Assembly: GCA_015143295.1 (NCBI GenBank)
Contig: CM026564.1
Span: 12,822,416-12,886,415, forward strand
Source of the DNA: Tetracentron sinense
Taxonomy: Eukaryota > Streptophyta > Magnoliopsida > Trochodendrales > Trochodendraceae
Reading direction: 5' to 3'
Length of the DNA stretch: 64,000 nucleotides
Shown: piece after piece, positions 1-11,060 of the stretch
How the letters are laid out: each line of letters begins with the position of its first letter
Position numbering within the stretch: position 1 is the first letter of the stretch
Position numbers and translations under genes: made by a program
The notes under the pieces: generated by a model
The model's input: the letters and a program-made list of their open reading frames with translations, nothing else
Told to the model about the DNA's origin: nothing
Databases searched by the model: none

Positions 1-1368
1 AGTTTCATCTTTCATTAGTGACATAAGGGTAAAATTGTCATAAATGAGCAAAAAATCCTTTGTATGAACTAAAAACATAAGAGCTTAAAATCATTGATCA
101 TTAATGACTAGAATCATTTTTTTATCAGATAAACATGGAATTCTGTTGACCAATTCCCAAAAGGATTTTAGTATGTGTAATATGCTAGAACGTCCTTTGA
201 GCCACGTGTCATTATTTTATTGAATTATAAACAACGTCCTTAAATTCAAAATTTCACAAATCAAATTTTTCAATAACCATCATCAACACACGGTAAATAA
301 AATTATCCCTTATTTTATTTGAAAAATTATGCTTTATATTGATCACTTAGGAGAACCCTTGCATGTTTAAATCTATGCATGATTTACAAGTATTTTATTT
401 CATTCACACGGATTCACGAAATCTATACATGAACAAGCATGAGAATAAACAAGATGACAAGTAATATGCAAGTACACAAGGACACAAGCATTATGCATGA
501 TTGAGTTTTGCACTGACCGAGTACCCACAGGCCTATGATCAAGGCAAAACCAGCCGTATGCACCGGCGAATGTGTAGACAAGCCATATACACCGGATAAT
601 GTGTAGACAAGCCGTGTACACCGGATAATGTGTATATTGTGTGGTACCTCGGAAAGTAGGGTATATGTTAGTCTCTACCCGATATATGGGGTAGAGTTAT
701 TTTAAGTTATTGCAATTGCATGTTGTTGAATAAATTCATGAACAAAAATAGGCAAGATAAATAAGAGAAATAAGCATGAGTAATCAGGTGTAAGAATCAA
801 ATTTAATTATGCTTCCGCACTTTGAAATATTGTGAGTTCACTTGTGATGTTGAATCTTAAAATATATTGTTATCAAATCTCATATATTGTTAGGCAGGAT
901 TTTGTATATACGCTGGGTAACTTGTTACTCAGCCGATGACTGTTGTTGTCGGTAGGTGCTAGATTTGACATTTGTGCCCCAGGACCTTGGGAAGAGGAAG
1001 AATACGAGGAAGAGCCAGCAGGTGACTATCCTGATGGAGAATGGAACTTGGATTGCTGGCCATACACAGGACACTAGATCACTAGTATATTTGGATTTTG
1101 AATTTTAGAATTGTAATAGACTAATTATGGATTTATAGTTAGTTTGAGTTTATGACTGGAGATTCATAGAGGTTGATTTTAAATTGATTATGACGTCTTA
1201 GTATTTATTTCAGATATTGGACTTGATTGCATTTATTAAAAAAAAATAAAATTTAGGTCCATGTTTTTAGAATTGCCTTAAATGCTTATGATAAGAAGTT
1301 ATGGAATTAATGATTAAGTCACGTGCCAAAGTCTCACATTAAGTTAGGTGGGATTTTGGGGCGCGACA
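1..1368 (+). repeat. LTR fragment, Gypsy type (3' end only)
   Basis: AT-rich DNA with no coding potential that ends in TTTTGGGGCGCGACA. This is the typical 3' terminus of a plant Ty3/Gypsy LTR (reverse complement TGTCGCGCCCC). A related terminus in the opposite orientation starts at 26981 (TGTCACGCCCC). The left edge lies outside the window, so length and target duplication cannot be read. Internally it holds a three-copy 29-bp repeat. The LTR assignment rests on the terminus alone and is moderate. Confidence 0.45.
552..638. repeat. 29-bp tandem repeat, 3 copies
   Basis: Three consecutive units begin at 552, 581 and 610 with AGCC and share CACCGG..AATGTGTA. The period is exactly 29 bp. It sits inside the LTR-like fragment and is not coding. 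Confidence 0.75.
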
Positions 1369-1451
1369 TCGACCGACCTTTGTCTTTTTGTGATAGACAT
1401 AGCCGGTGTGCCTCCTCGGAGGATCATCATCCTACGATGCAAATACAATTA

Positions 1452-3028
1452 TCATTTTATCAAAGGTGAAATATGTTTTTTTTTATTAATTTCAAAATAA
1501 AATAGAGTACTTTCCCTGCAAACTTCCTCCTTTAACTGTCTAACCTCCTCACTCAACTTGTTTACAATCGCCTCAAGGCGGCCTGCACTCGCATAAATTT
1601 CAGCTTTATGGTTTTTATCGCTCCTCTTAATAGCCTCATCAATGTAGAGCTTGAGCTGGTCCAATAGCCTCAGAAGTACTATCTCTTCATGCCCTCTTCC
1701 TCTTCTTGGTAAGAGGGGAAGCTGTTACGTCCACCTCTTCCTCTTCCTTGTCGTCCTCCTCCTCGTCTTTGTCTTTTTTCTCTTCTCCCTTCTTTCTAGG
1801 AGGAAGGTCCCGCTCTTTATGGACTGTCGAGTCCAACCCTCCAAGCCGGGTGAGTACATCAATCATTGCCGGCTCTTCCAGCTCCCTCTTAGTGGGCACG
1901 AGGGGTGGTAGAATCTCAACCTACAAGTGAAAAAGTTAGTTACATCAGTAATGTAAGAAATACTTATATTTAATGTAATAATTAATAAAATAAACACTTA
2001 CATCTGAACTCATTAACACCCGCCGGGTATTCTCATATTTAATGTAGGTCGTGATCTTCCATTGTAGGAACCGAGGAAATGTATCGGGCACTATCGGGAT
2101 GGGATCCAAAAAGGACTTGATACTCTGCCCCCATCTCGCAAATGCGGGAATACATTCTAGTAGCCAAACATGTTACAATAAAGCAATTAAGTCATAAAGT
2201 ATGAAAAAACAATTAAATATAACAACGATAAAGATAAACTATAGTTCTATTACCTGGAATGCAAAAGCCCAACCATATATGTTGTATCTATAACTGCCAA
2301 TGGAGAGTGCAGACTCCAAAGATGCCTTCGACTTTTTGTATCCAAATACTCCCCATGGATAACTATTGAAGGCTGGAAGGTCTTTCACTAGAGCCCATCA
2401 TCTCTCATATACACAGGCAGTGGAGACCTTTGCATCCAAAAAATTATCTACAAAAAAAAGCAAGCCTAGCTGCACGGCTTCCATATTATACTTCTCCCCA
2501 AGCCCTTGGATCTTTGTCAACAAATCTTTCTTATGGATTTCCCGAGCTTCCTTTTGGGGAACATTCTCTTCCTAAGTTTCCGCTCCCCCAAATCGATTTC
2601 ATGGGGGTAGAAGGAGTAGATCTAAGACCCATGTCTAGGGCAAAATCCAACTCCCTAAATTTCATCAAAACCCCTCAATCTCAAACTCCATATCTCCTAC
2701 GTGGTGTTGGAGAACGAAGTGATCCACCATACCATAAAATGTGAATGTGTGCTGATCCTTAAAACGCTCAAACACTTGCTCCTTCCATAAAACCATTCTA
2801 TTTGGCACACTCGAAAAAATTATGTTTCATCTCCCACCAAAAAGCCTGAGTGCATTTCGCGGAAGGCTGACCCTCCTTTTCAATTAGGGGGATTGAGGAT
2901 TCCTATTTCATATTTTCATGGATTTTTCTACTCTTTGTTGGCTTCCTTGCACTCTTTGTTGGTTTGCTTGGGCTCTTTTGAACTTTGGGTTTTGCAACAA
3001 CCTTCTTACCTAAAATTTTCTTCGCCAT
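1452..3028 (-). pseudogene. DUF1985-type transposon protein remnant
   Basis: Read on the minus strand, this is a broken gene of the plant DUF1985/Ulp1-like transposon class. A basic N-terminus starts at ATG 3028 (MAKKILGKKVVAKPK). Then come MVLWKEQVFERFKDQHTF near 2800, FRELDFALDMGLR near 2650, and the diagnostic LVKDLPAFNSYPWGVFGYKK near 2380 followed by YNIYGWAFAFQ near 2260. An apparent intron follows (GTAATAG donor after the CAG at 2254). The next block is LLECIPAFARWGQSIKSFLD and YIKYENTRRVL, then an acidic and lysine-rich linker, then a probable coiled coil ending near 1452. Several frameshifts and in-frame stops (for example TGA between ACVYER and WALVKD) make it non-functional. No Ulp1 protease domain or terminal inverted repeats are seen. 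The family match comes from the motif pattern, not a search. Confidence 0.6.
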
Positions 3029-3069
3029 CCTACAAAAGGAAAAAAACAAGCATGACAAAAACAAAACTT

Positions 3070-3262
3070 TTGACAAGAGGTCGATACAGTCGATGCGCAA
3101 ATTACAAGGGATCGATGCATTAAGGTTACAGGGTCGATACATGTATCAAACTGTACAGGGTCGATACAAATTGTACAAGGTCGATACATTAGAACAAAGG
3201 AGTTGATACACTAAAGGGACATGGTCGATACTCATTCAAATAGGACAGTAGCTAACTTATGA
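3070..3262. repeat. Irregular GGTCGATACA motif cluster
   Basis: About seven spaced copies of GGTCGATAC or GATCGATGC occur at irregular 20-30 bp intervals. They lead into the regular 83-bp array and probably represent its decayed edge. No coding potential. Confidence 0.5.
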
Positions 3263-3283
3263 GGTCGAAGCAGGTCGATACAT

Positions 3284-3740
3284 TCATTGCACAGGTTGAT
3301 GCATGTGCATCAACTAAAGTAAAGGGTTGATACATGTATTAACCTAGTGCATCTACTCGATACTTTCATTGCACTAGGTTGATGTATGTGCATCGACTAA
3401 AGTAAAGGGTTGATACATGTATCAACTTGGTACATCCAGTCGATACTTTCATTGCACTAGGTTGATGCATGTGCATCAACTAAAGTAAATGGTTGATACA
3501 TGAATCAACCTAGTGCATCCAGTAGAAGCTTTAATTGCACTAGGTTGATGCATGTGCATCGACTAGAGTAAGGGGTTGATACATGTATCAACCTAGTGCA
3601 TCCAGTCGATGCTTTCATTCCACTAGATTGATGCATGTGCATCGACTAGAGTAAATGGTTGATACATGTATCAACTTAGTGCATCCAGTCGAAGCTTTCA
3701 TTACACTAGGTTGATGCATGTGCATCGACCGTCATCTTCT
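3284..3740. repeat. 83-bp minisatellite with two dyads per unit
   Basis: Six units start at 3284, 3366, 3449, 3532, 3615 and 3698, so the period is 82-83 bp. Each unit contains the perfect 18-bp palindrome GTTGATACATGTATCAAC or a one-base variant. Each also contains the near-palindrome GTTGATGCATGTGCATCGAC. The period is not a multiple of three, so it is not a coding repeat. It lies about 0.75 kb upstream of the U11/U12-35K start codon. Confidence 0.85.
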
Positions 3741-4437
3741 ACATTTGAAAAGGTATGTTTTGGCTTATATGCATTGACCCTTCACATATATGCATCGACC
3801 CTTCACATATTTGCATCGACCTAGTGCAAAGAAATTGTTGCAACAAACAAGAAAACATTTTTGGTTTTTAGGGCCATTTTTCGAAGGAAAATGTATGAGT
3901 TTCATACGAATGAAATAAGGTTTTCATAAAAATTTACAAGAATGGAAGTTTCAAAACCGAAATCTTTCAAAAAAAGCTATCGTATATCCAAAATATAAAA
4001 AAATAAAAATCCTTCAAATGGAAGGAATCACTTACCTTTAACAATCAATTGACCTTCTCATAATCACTTCACGAAGGAAACTTGGGGATCTCGAAGGTTT
4101 TCGGTTGAGCATCAATACAGCTTACAATAGAATTGATGAAGAAGATGAGAGGGTCGATGCGCAGTGGAGGAGTCCTTACAATTTCCAGCTTAGTTATGAG
4201 TAGGGGACAAAAGATGTCATAAACGAAAAAAATAAGGGTATGAAGGAGAAAAAAAAAACCACACGTGCGAATGGATTCACATGTGTATGAGGGCATTTAA
4301 AGAAGGGTTTTTAAATCCTGGGTATTTAGAGAAGAACCCCATACTATAGGGGTAATTTGGGGAAATCCTCTTTTGAAAGTTAAAAGAAGGCTTTTGTGTT
4401 GTAACCGGACTCTAAGAGTACAGAATATCAATTCCAT
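3741..4437. other. Upstream intergenic DNA, no gene seen
   Basis: AT-rich DNA between the minisatellite and the promoter. It begins with three more degenerate CATTGACCC or CATCGACC copies (3770-3825). Beyond that I see no coding region, RNA or repeat. Confidence 0.5.
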
Positions 4438-4444
4438 TATAAAA
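4438..4444 (+). promoter_or_regulatory. SNRNP35: TATA box of the U11/U12-35K gene
   Basis: TATAAAA lies 51 bp upstream of the ATG at 4495. With the usual TATA-to-start spacing, transcription would begin near 4470, giving a very short 5' leader of about 25 nt. The element is called by position only. Confidence 0.5.
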
Positions 4445-4494
4445 GCCAGACGAGCGTTCCCACACAAAATCGAGAGTAAAAAAAGGCCAAGGAG

Positions 4495-4633
4495 ATGAGC
4501 GGGAGCAACATAAACTGTGTATTCTACGCCGATTCGTATCATCCGATCCAAGCGGGAAGCATCGACGGCACCGATGTTCTCCCTCACGACAACGCCGTTT
4601 ACAGAGCTCTCCTCTGTTCTTCTGCTGGCCTCT
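4495..4633 (+). CDS. SNRNP35: U11/U12-35K exon 1
   Basis: The ATG at 4495 starts [20 protein letters not shown], and the exon ends ...SSAGL plus one base before donor GTAAAT at 4634. It encodes the family-typical N-terminal block [21 protein letters not shown], which in the human protein reads very similarly. Length is 139 nt, so the intron sits in phase 1. The last base T joins AT from exon 2 to make Tyr. The open frame that simply reads on past 4633 is intron and should not be used. Confidence 0.9.
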
Positions 4634-4726
4634 GTAAATTCCCCTTTAAATCCCAAAGTTGTTTATTCTCATTCAATATTTCTCTTCATCTTCTGTTTTT
4701 CTCATCATTCGAAATCGATTTTGCAG

Positions 4727-4824
4727 ATGACCCATTTGGGGATCCTAAGGTTATTGGAGACCCTTATTGCACTTTGTTCGTTGGACACCTTTCCCACTTC
4801 ACTACTGAAGACACGCTTCTAAAG
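4727..4824 (+). CDS. SNRNP35: U11/U12-35K exon 2 (RNP2)
   Basis: The exon follows acceptor TTTTGCAG (ends 4726) and stops at AAAG before donor GTTTAG (4825). At 98 nt it restores the frame to phase 0 (139+98=237). It encodes [20 protein letters not shown] and [21 protein letters not shown] is the RNP2 strand of the RRM and GDP..TLFV is characteristic of this family. The upstream intron is 93 bp. Confidence 0.9.
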
Positions 4825-4952
4825 GTTTAGCTTTCTTTCTTCTTTTTAATCTGTTGGGGTTCTCAAATTATTCATTCAATTTATTTATTTATTTTTGTAT
4901 TCCTTAATTTAAAGTTTTCCTTTATGATGCTTTTGGTTTTTGTTACACTCAG

Positions 4953-5004
4953 GCCATGAGCAGGTATGGAAGGGTGAAGAACTTGCGATTGGTTAGACAT
5001 ATTG
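4953..5004 (+). CDS. SNRNP35: U11/U12-35K exon 3
   Basis: The exon follows acceptor TTACACTCAG (ends 4952) and encodes AMSRYGRVKNLRLVRHI plus the first base of the next codon. It ends before donor GTATTT at 5005. Length is 52 nt (phase 1 exit). The peptide is the first RRM helix and following strand, matching the FSRYGDIRRLRLVRD segment of the human protein. If intron 3 were retained, the frame would close at a TGA about 10 codons later and truncate the RRM before RNP1. Confidence 0.88.
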
Positions 5005-5477
5005 GTATTTTCTCCCTTCGTTTCCTTTGATTGATACTATAATCTAAAGATGTTTGTTCTTATATGGGATTCATGTCATTTTATTGGGGATTTATTTTTT
5101 CTCAATTTTTCAAGTTTAATAGGGAACTTTCAGATTGTTTCCACAGTTGGGTTGTTTGAAAATTTGATATTCCTGTTGTTTTTCGGAAGTTAATCGATAC
5201 CTTATTGTTTCGATGTTCAGAGTATGGTCTAAATGGGTTATCATTCTGTGATATTTCTTTTAATTTTTTATAGCAGAATTTTGATTCCTATGATTATTGT
5301 TCTTTTATCATTCTAGAAAAACCGAGTATGCTATGTCCTTGACCTCGTTAACTGTACTAGTTATCACTAATCTTTCTTATCTAAGTTAATAAATTCCTTT
5401 AAATCATGAAGCTCAAGATGATCTGAGTACGCTGATGAAAATCTAACTATATAATTCTTTTAATTTTCAGGAACATA

Positions 5478-5611
5478 TTTTTTTTTTCATAGGTAAGCAC
5501 TTTGCAATTGGGTTTTTACTTGGGCCTTGTTGGTCAAGGGTCTTGAACCCAAATCTATTAGGTATTCCATAATCAGACCTTACCAACTGAGCAAGCACCA
5601 GTTGGTAAGAA
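5478..5611 (-). mobile_element. tRNA-derived SINE with 12-bp TSD
   Basis: On the minus strand the body carries a box A-like TTGCTCAGTTGGTAAG and a box B-like GGGTTCAAGACCC about 45 bp later. It ends in ten A residues (plus-strand T run 5478-5487). It is flanked by the exact direct repeat TTCAGGAACATA at 5466-5477 and 5612-5623. An internal Pol III promoter, an A tail and a target duplication together define a SINE. The A and B boxes resemble the Au-SINE type, but the family was not checked by search. At 134 bp it appears full or nearly full length. Confidence 0.75.
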
Positions 5612-5924
5612 TTCAGGAACATAACTTGTTCGCTATCCTTAAGATTCAAAGACCTTAGAAAGGAGATTAAGATTGACAACTCATAATTAGTATGCTCAAT
5701 GTCAAGGCAATAGTGAAGATTTGAAGGTAAAACCATAATTATTTACGTTGCAGTAATTCTATCCATCATTTTGGGTACCCATCTGCGATTCTCTTAGCTA
5801 AAAAGATTTGACAAGTGCCCATTCCCAAAAAAAAAATAGTTTACTTTTCAGGATGGTGACCCATGGCAAGATTTAAAACACTGCTCATGTTTCCCATGAG
5901 AAGGGTTGTAAATATATTTGATTC

Positions 5925-5965
5925 GGCCATATCTGAATTCGATCCGATATGGCCGAATTTAAAAC
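5925..5965. repeat. Short perfect hairpin
   Basis: TTCGGCCATATC and GATATGGCCGAA form a perfect 12-bp stem around a 12-base loop. The ATTTAAAACACT motif occurs on both sides (near 5871 and 5957). It could be a tiny fold-back element. Nothing more can be said. Confidence 0.4.
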
Positions 5966-6906
5966 ACTTGTCCATTTGTCTTTCATAGTTCGGGGGGTTT
6001 GGAACTGATTTTTCGATTGCTTTGCTTAGGTGTTCTTCAAATAAGTGCTTGATAGCTTACATTAGGATAATTTGGGGCATTCTGAAAAGAGTTAGGGTCA
6101 TTTCGTCTTTGCTCCTGCTTTTTCTAGGATGTTTGGAAAGGAAAATAGCTACACTGAAAAAAGTGTTTTACGTGTTTATTAAAGTTAGATTCGAGTTAAT
6201 TTTGTGGGTTCCCACTCTAAAGGAATTCTTAAGGAATTTTGTGGATTCCACACTTGTTGATTCCCTATTACATCCATAGAAAGTGAGTCTTAATACTCTA
6301 GGGGCCCGAAGATCCCTTAAGCAGTGAACGTCCCTCCCTACCACTCTTGCCCTGAACAGCTGAACCACTTCTCCCTTTGATGTAGTTTTGTAATGGAAGT
6401 TAACTAAATATATGTTGCATGATTATTATTATTTTTTTCTCAGATTAGGATGTTGGAATGGATGATTGGAAAGACTATGAAAGAGAAGATAGAAATGAGG
6501 GCATTCGACAGAATCTGGGAGTAGCTTCAATATGTGATAATATAAGGTAGAGTCTCTATTGTGATGACTGAACATGGCCAGTGAAGACCAAAAGTGGACC
6601 AAGTTTGGGTGGATATTTTAATCCATTGACACGGGCATTGCAGCAGAGAGTACACATGTCCAGGAAAGAATATTCACATCCATAAACATGTTTAGGAAAT
6701 AATACACATGTTACAAAATCTGCCACTTGTTCATTAGAAATGCCAAAAGGACGTGGATGGAGATAGTGAGAAAAGATTTTGTAACACAAGCTCTAGCTGA
6801 AGATATTGTCTTTATTAGAATGATTCGACATGTTTCGTGTCCACCCCAAATAGCTGGGATAAGGCACAGATAAAGAAGAGAAGATTGTTTCCTTCTATTA
6901 ATTCCA

Positions 6907-6931
6907 CCCCCCCCCCCCCCCCCCCCCCCCC
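6907..6931 (+). repeat. Poly-C tract (25 C)
   Basis: Uninterrupted C run in the giant intron, G-rich on the other strand. The exact length may be affected by sequencing error. Confidence 0.7.
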
Positions 6932-8449
6932 AAATTCCCTTTTTTAGAACTTTCTTCCTCAATGGGGCTTTTGACTTTGTGAAATTTCAAAATTTTAATT
7001 TGCATCCTATTGAATATGTTTTCCTCTTCAAACATTGAGGCGAGATCATTCATTAGATGTGGACTTGTGGGGTGGGGTGGGTGGGGAGTCCATTCCTTTA
7101 TTGCTTAGGATAATTTAATTAGGGTGATTTTGGGCCCATATCCTTATACTATGGTTAAGAACAAGATAAATGGATTGAAAAGTGTTGGTGCAGCTTTTTA
7201 ATTGAAATTGTAACTTAAGAAAGAAAGATAGTTATGTAGCAATTACATTACTTGGGTATGCGCGTATAGCTGCCAAGTTTAGGGGTATTTATCTGTTTGC
7301 AATTTGCTACCCCTTGAATCCCAAGTTACACAGACATTGTGTTTAAAGCCAAAATTTTCTACTAGGATTATTTCTTTCTCTTGATTGTCAAATCAATTCT
7401 TTGCGAGATTGAGTTTTAGCTAATTTGCGCTCCTATCTAGAGAAATGCTTGTTCCTTTCTCAACATGAAATTTATGCTTCTAACAAAAATGAGTTTCAGA
7501 ATAACTCTTCTGCCGACCATACACTTTTATGCATAGAAAGGAATCATTTTTCCTGTATCTGGCTGACGTTGTGATTCTTTAGTTAAGTTGAAAGAATCAC
7601 TGTTAAATGCATCCAGTTGGATTGTACCCATGAAATGGAGAGATATAACTAGGCAATTTTAGGGAAGGATGGTGAAGTATTGGCACTCTTGTTGATGTCA
7701 TTAAAGGATTGGATGCCTGACAAGATGATGGATTGCTATTAGGCATTGTCCTTAACTCAATACAACATTTTCCAAGATCTTCTATGTTCCATGATAACAG
7801 TCATTTCCTCTTTTTGTTGATATTTTCTTTCTTTAATTGAAGTTGAAGAAGACTGCAAGGAAGAAACATTGGCTACTTTTCAATTTTAAATGTGTAAACT
7901 TGATATTTTATTTTACTTTTTTTGAAGTATAAAAAGAGTGCAAGGAAGAAACATAGACTAGTTTTTATTTTTAATGTGTAAAGACAACAATGGTGAGAGA
8001 GGGAGCCATACATCGGGCAGAACCAGACCTAAGAAAGGGTTGATGCTGGATGTAATTACTACTTTTAGGAATAGCTTAGAAAAGTGAAGAGACAAAGTTG
8101 AATATCTAATGGAAGTAGGGTTTTATTGATGATAAGATTGAACTTACTGAGAGAGAAGACAGCTTCGAGATGGATAAACTCCTTACAAGTCACAGGTTCT
8201 TTAACCAAAACATGCATACAAAGCCTTCCTTACCCCATATTTGTAACCTTAGTCCTACAAAAGAACATTTTAATTTAAAATTATAATGTATACTTCTACT
8301 TATTCTCAATTGCACCCCTACCTCCTAATCAAGCAAATTAATTCTAATCCTAATGCTCGTCATTTCTCATTGTTGGCAGTGATAATCTCACAACCAACAT
8401 TCCTTGATGTGAATCATCTATTGATTTTTTATTTTTTTTTTAAAAAGCC

Positions 8450-8660
8450 ACTCAGGGGGAGTGGGGGGGTTTGGCGGACCCCTATCTGTTTATTAAAATA
8501 AATTAAAAAGAAAAGGGGGGGACCCCTACAAAGACTCAAAAAGAGAGGGGGGACATAAAACTTTACCCCTACAAAGACTCAAAAAAATAGGGGGGGGGGG
8601 ACATAAAACCTTACACCTAAAAGGACTTAAAACAGGGGTGGGGGATTTAAAAACCCCCAA
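8450..8660. repeat. G-run repeat at a LINE 3' end
   Basis: GGGGGGACCCCTACAAAGACTC-like units recur about every 60 bp (near 8515, 8545 and 8590) with G runs of six to ten. It directly abuts the 3' end of the minus-strand LINE and may be its 3' untranslated region. Confidence 0.5.
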
Positions 8661-8669
8661 CCCTTTACA

Positions 8670-9560
8670 AAAACAAACAACCACTCTGCACATCAAAATA
8701 ATCTAATATTACCAAGACCCACTTTGTCCAGGAATATAAGGGCCCTAAGAGTTGGAGGACTATCCTGAATAGTCTGAATCAAACCCGAACTCTGAAGATC
8801 ACCCATAGTTAGCCAAAAAATCAGCAACCTAGTTTGTTTCTCTGTAAATATGAGTAATTGACGAACATATATTGTTAACTTTTTAAAGTTTTTGGTTCCA
8901 GTACCAAACATACCAAGGATGATGACAATTTCCATTCCAAGCTTCTACAAGGGTTTTTGAGTCAGACTCTACCCCAATCTGAATATAATTCATGGAATGA
9001 CAAAGCATGATGCCATCAAGGAGAGCTCTAGTTTTAGCAACATAGCTGGAACAATGGTCATAGAACGAGAAAAAACAGGCTAACATATCACTATGATGAT
9101 TTCGAATGATACCCCCTCGACTAGCTAACCCAGGATTACCTCTAAATGCTCCATCCACATTCAGCTTTATTATTCCTTGATGAGGTCGAATCCACATTCT
9201 GCTAGCCAAGCTTTTGATTCAGGCAATAATAATCTCCGAAGGCTTCCGAGCATTCTTGAATCTTCTCGAACATCTTTCTTTCCAAATTTCCCAAATAATA
9301 AGGAGAGGAAGCAAATTGTACAATTTATTGTGTCTCCTATCATAGGCTCTGAACCATCTCATGAAAAGACATTGAATGGAGTCACTGGGTTGAAGTGCCA
9401 TGGAGCAATACCTAGTAAAATATCTCTAAATAGTAGTTGCAATATCACTTTGATAAAGGTGAGATAAAGATTCAATATTACCAGAATTACAACAAGAGCA
9501 ACGACTAGCTAAAGGAATGCCGAATCATATTATCTGTTGAAATAGCACCATACATTACCT
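8670..9560 (-). pseudogene. LINE remnant: C-terminal RNase H region
   Basis: The minus-strand reading is the C-terminal part of a plant L1-type polyprotein. A linker comes first (LLPLLIIWEIWKERCSRRF at about 9330, typical after the reverse-transcriptase zinc-binding domain). An RNase H-like domain follows: IKLNVDGAFRGNPGLASRGG (catalytic Asp in NVDG), TRALLDGIML and VESDSKTLVEAWNG (catalytic Asp in ESD). After a frameshift near 8890 comes ITHIYRE-like sequence with a trailing DFLA-type motif, ending GLGNIRLF near 8693. The reverse transcriptase and endonuclease are missing, as in a 5'-truncated copy. It is not functional. Confidence 0.72.
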
Positions 9561-9805
9561 TCCATCTATGATACACCTCAACCTCACCAAATCACGGTTA
9601 AACCATGACTATGCTCACACATGCAAAGAGGCATGCACATCTTGTCGGAGACACGTCTCTCTTACCATATAGAGGAGGGAAGCTCCTATTTTGTCAGCCA
9701 ATAGGAGGTTGGCTTGTGTTCTCCACTATGGACGACAACAGAGGGAATAACCTCCGCTCTGGCAGGCTGGCAGCTAATAGATGACTGCCACATTCCCTTC
9801 AATGT

Positions 9806-10160
9806 GGTGTGATTAGTTACACCATGGCTGGCCAATGGAGACTTTGGGAGTCAGGTTCATATCCTCTAGAGCATGTGCCTTGGGCAATCTGTTGGGGGTT
9901 GTGGAAATGGAGGAATAACATATTTTTTAGGGGTATGACTCCTCTTTTCCTAGGCTTTGCTCTTTCATTGGTGCCAACAAGACCGGTCAACTCTTCTCCA
10001 AAAATTTGCGAGCATCCTTATTTATGTTTTCTTGTATAGATGAAATCTTGTGGCTATTTGCAATCCTCGAGCCTTTTGCTTTGCTTTCTTGTGGAATGTT
10101 CCCCATATCCGTTGTAAGTTTTTTCTTAGACCGATAATCATCAAATTATATTAAGGAAAA
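9806..10160 (+). pseudogene. LINE 3' remnant, second copy
   Basis: The plus-strand reading HVPWAICWGLWKWRNNIFFR matches the WxIWxxRNxxxF block that follows the reverse-transcriptase domain in plant LINEs. The frame then fails (TAG after LCFLV). An A-rich stretch follows near 10150. Only the 3' end remains. Confidence 0.5.
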
Positions 10161-10589
10161 GAGAGTATACAATCAACAATAAAGGTAAGAAAGATTTTAC
10201 AAGGATGTAAACTCGATCATTGCTGGGCCCCCAGGTTAGGGATTCTAGGGTTTTGTAACAACCTGGATTTTCGGAATAAAATTCTGAGGTCAGGATGACC
10301 TTCAATTGAGTAATTAATGTAAGATTAATATTTTTAAATATTAGGGTGTCACTTTCCCCTAATCGGAATCCATAAAACTCCAGAAAGTGTTTGAGTTTAA
10401 CTGCGGGTTCTGGATTATCGAATTCGGTGTCCGATAATTACCGGCAAAACCAGGAGACACCCACCTAGTATCCTAGCTAGTGTGTGTCGGCCTTCTACCT
10501 AGACGATTGCCTATTATGCCAGTCCCGTCACGTGTCAGCTCGCGAAGTCTTGGGACATCGTACGCAAAACCCAGGGAATCCGTAGGATT

Positions 10590-11060
10590 TTAATTTGCGT
10601 CAGTGCTTAGTGTTTCCCAATAAAACCCAATATTTTCCTCCGAAAGTGGCACACTACGTGTCAATCTGCTACTAGGACGACTATATGTCACCCTAGTCCC
10701 GTCACGCATAGGTTCACAAAACCATGACGAGTCTTGAACTGAAAATACAGGAAATTCGCGGGTTTTGAAATTGTGTCGGTGCGCAATATTTACAAGTAAA
10801 ACCCAGTATTTTTCTTCGAAACTCGCACACCACGTGTCGGTCAGCTGTCTGGATGACAACTTGTCGTCTCGGTCCTATTACACGTCGAACTGCGAAACTG
10901 TGACGTGTTTAGTGCCCAAAACTAGGAAATTTGTGGGTTTTGCAATTTTCTTCCGGACTTGGTGTTTATTGTCAAAACACAATATTTTTTCCCGAAATTC
11001 GTGCAGTGGGTGTCGGACACCCCTAGTACGGTCACCTGTCATATCGGCATCATCGCGCGT
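10590..11060 (+). promoter_or_regulatory. LTR upstream repeats with G-box/ABRE-like cores
   Basis: CACGTGTC occurs near 10530 and 10832, and TACGTGTC near 10654, in equivalent positions of the ~176-bp units about 0.4-0.7 kb before the TATA box. CACGTG is the known plant G-box/ABRE core. A role as a repeated enhancer is inference from position and repetition. Confidence 0.4.

Noticed and set aside
1687-1899. Lys/Glu-rich 70-residue minus-strand frame as a stand-alone nuclear protein
   Set aside because: It is the acidic linker of the DUF1985-type remnant, in line with the blocks on both sides.
3284-3740. CRISPR-like array
   Set aside because: Regular repeats but no distinct spacers (whole units are repeated), no cas genes, and the DNA is from a plant nucleus.
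4495-4830. 111-residue plus-strand open frame as the U11/U12-35K coding region
   Set aside because: Past 4633 it reads intron sequence ([13 protein letters not shown]). The spliced frame 4633 to 4727 restores the conserved [12 protein letters not shown] sequence.
5005-5020. Intron 3 as a U12-type intron, which would be self-referential for this gene
   Set aside because: The donor GTATTTTC lacks the RTATCCTT consensus, and no TCCTTAAC-like branch site precedes the acceptor at 44627.
5500-5611. tRNA gene on the minus strand
   Set aside because: A and B boxes are present, but it will not fold into a cloverleaf with matching acceptor ends. The A tail and target duplication show a SINE.
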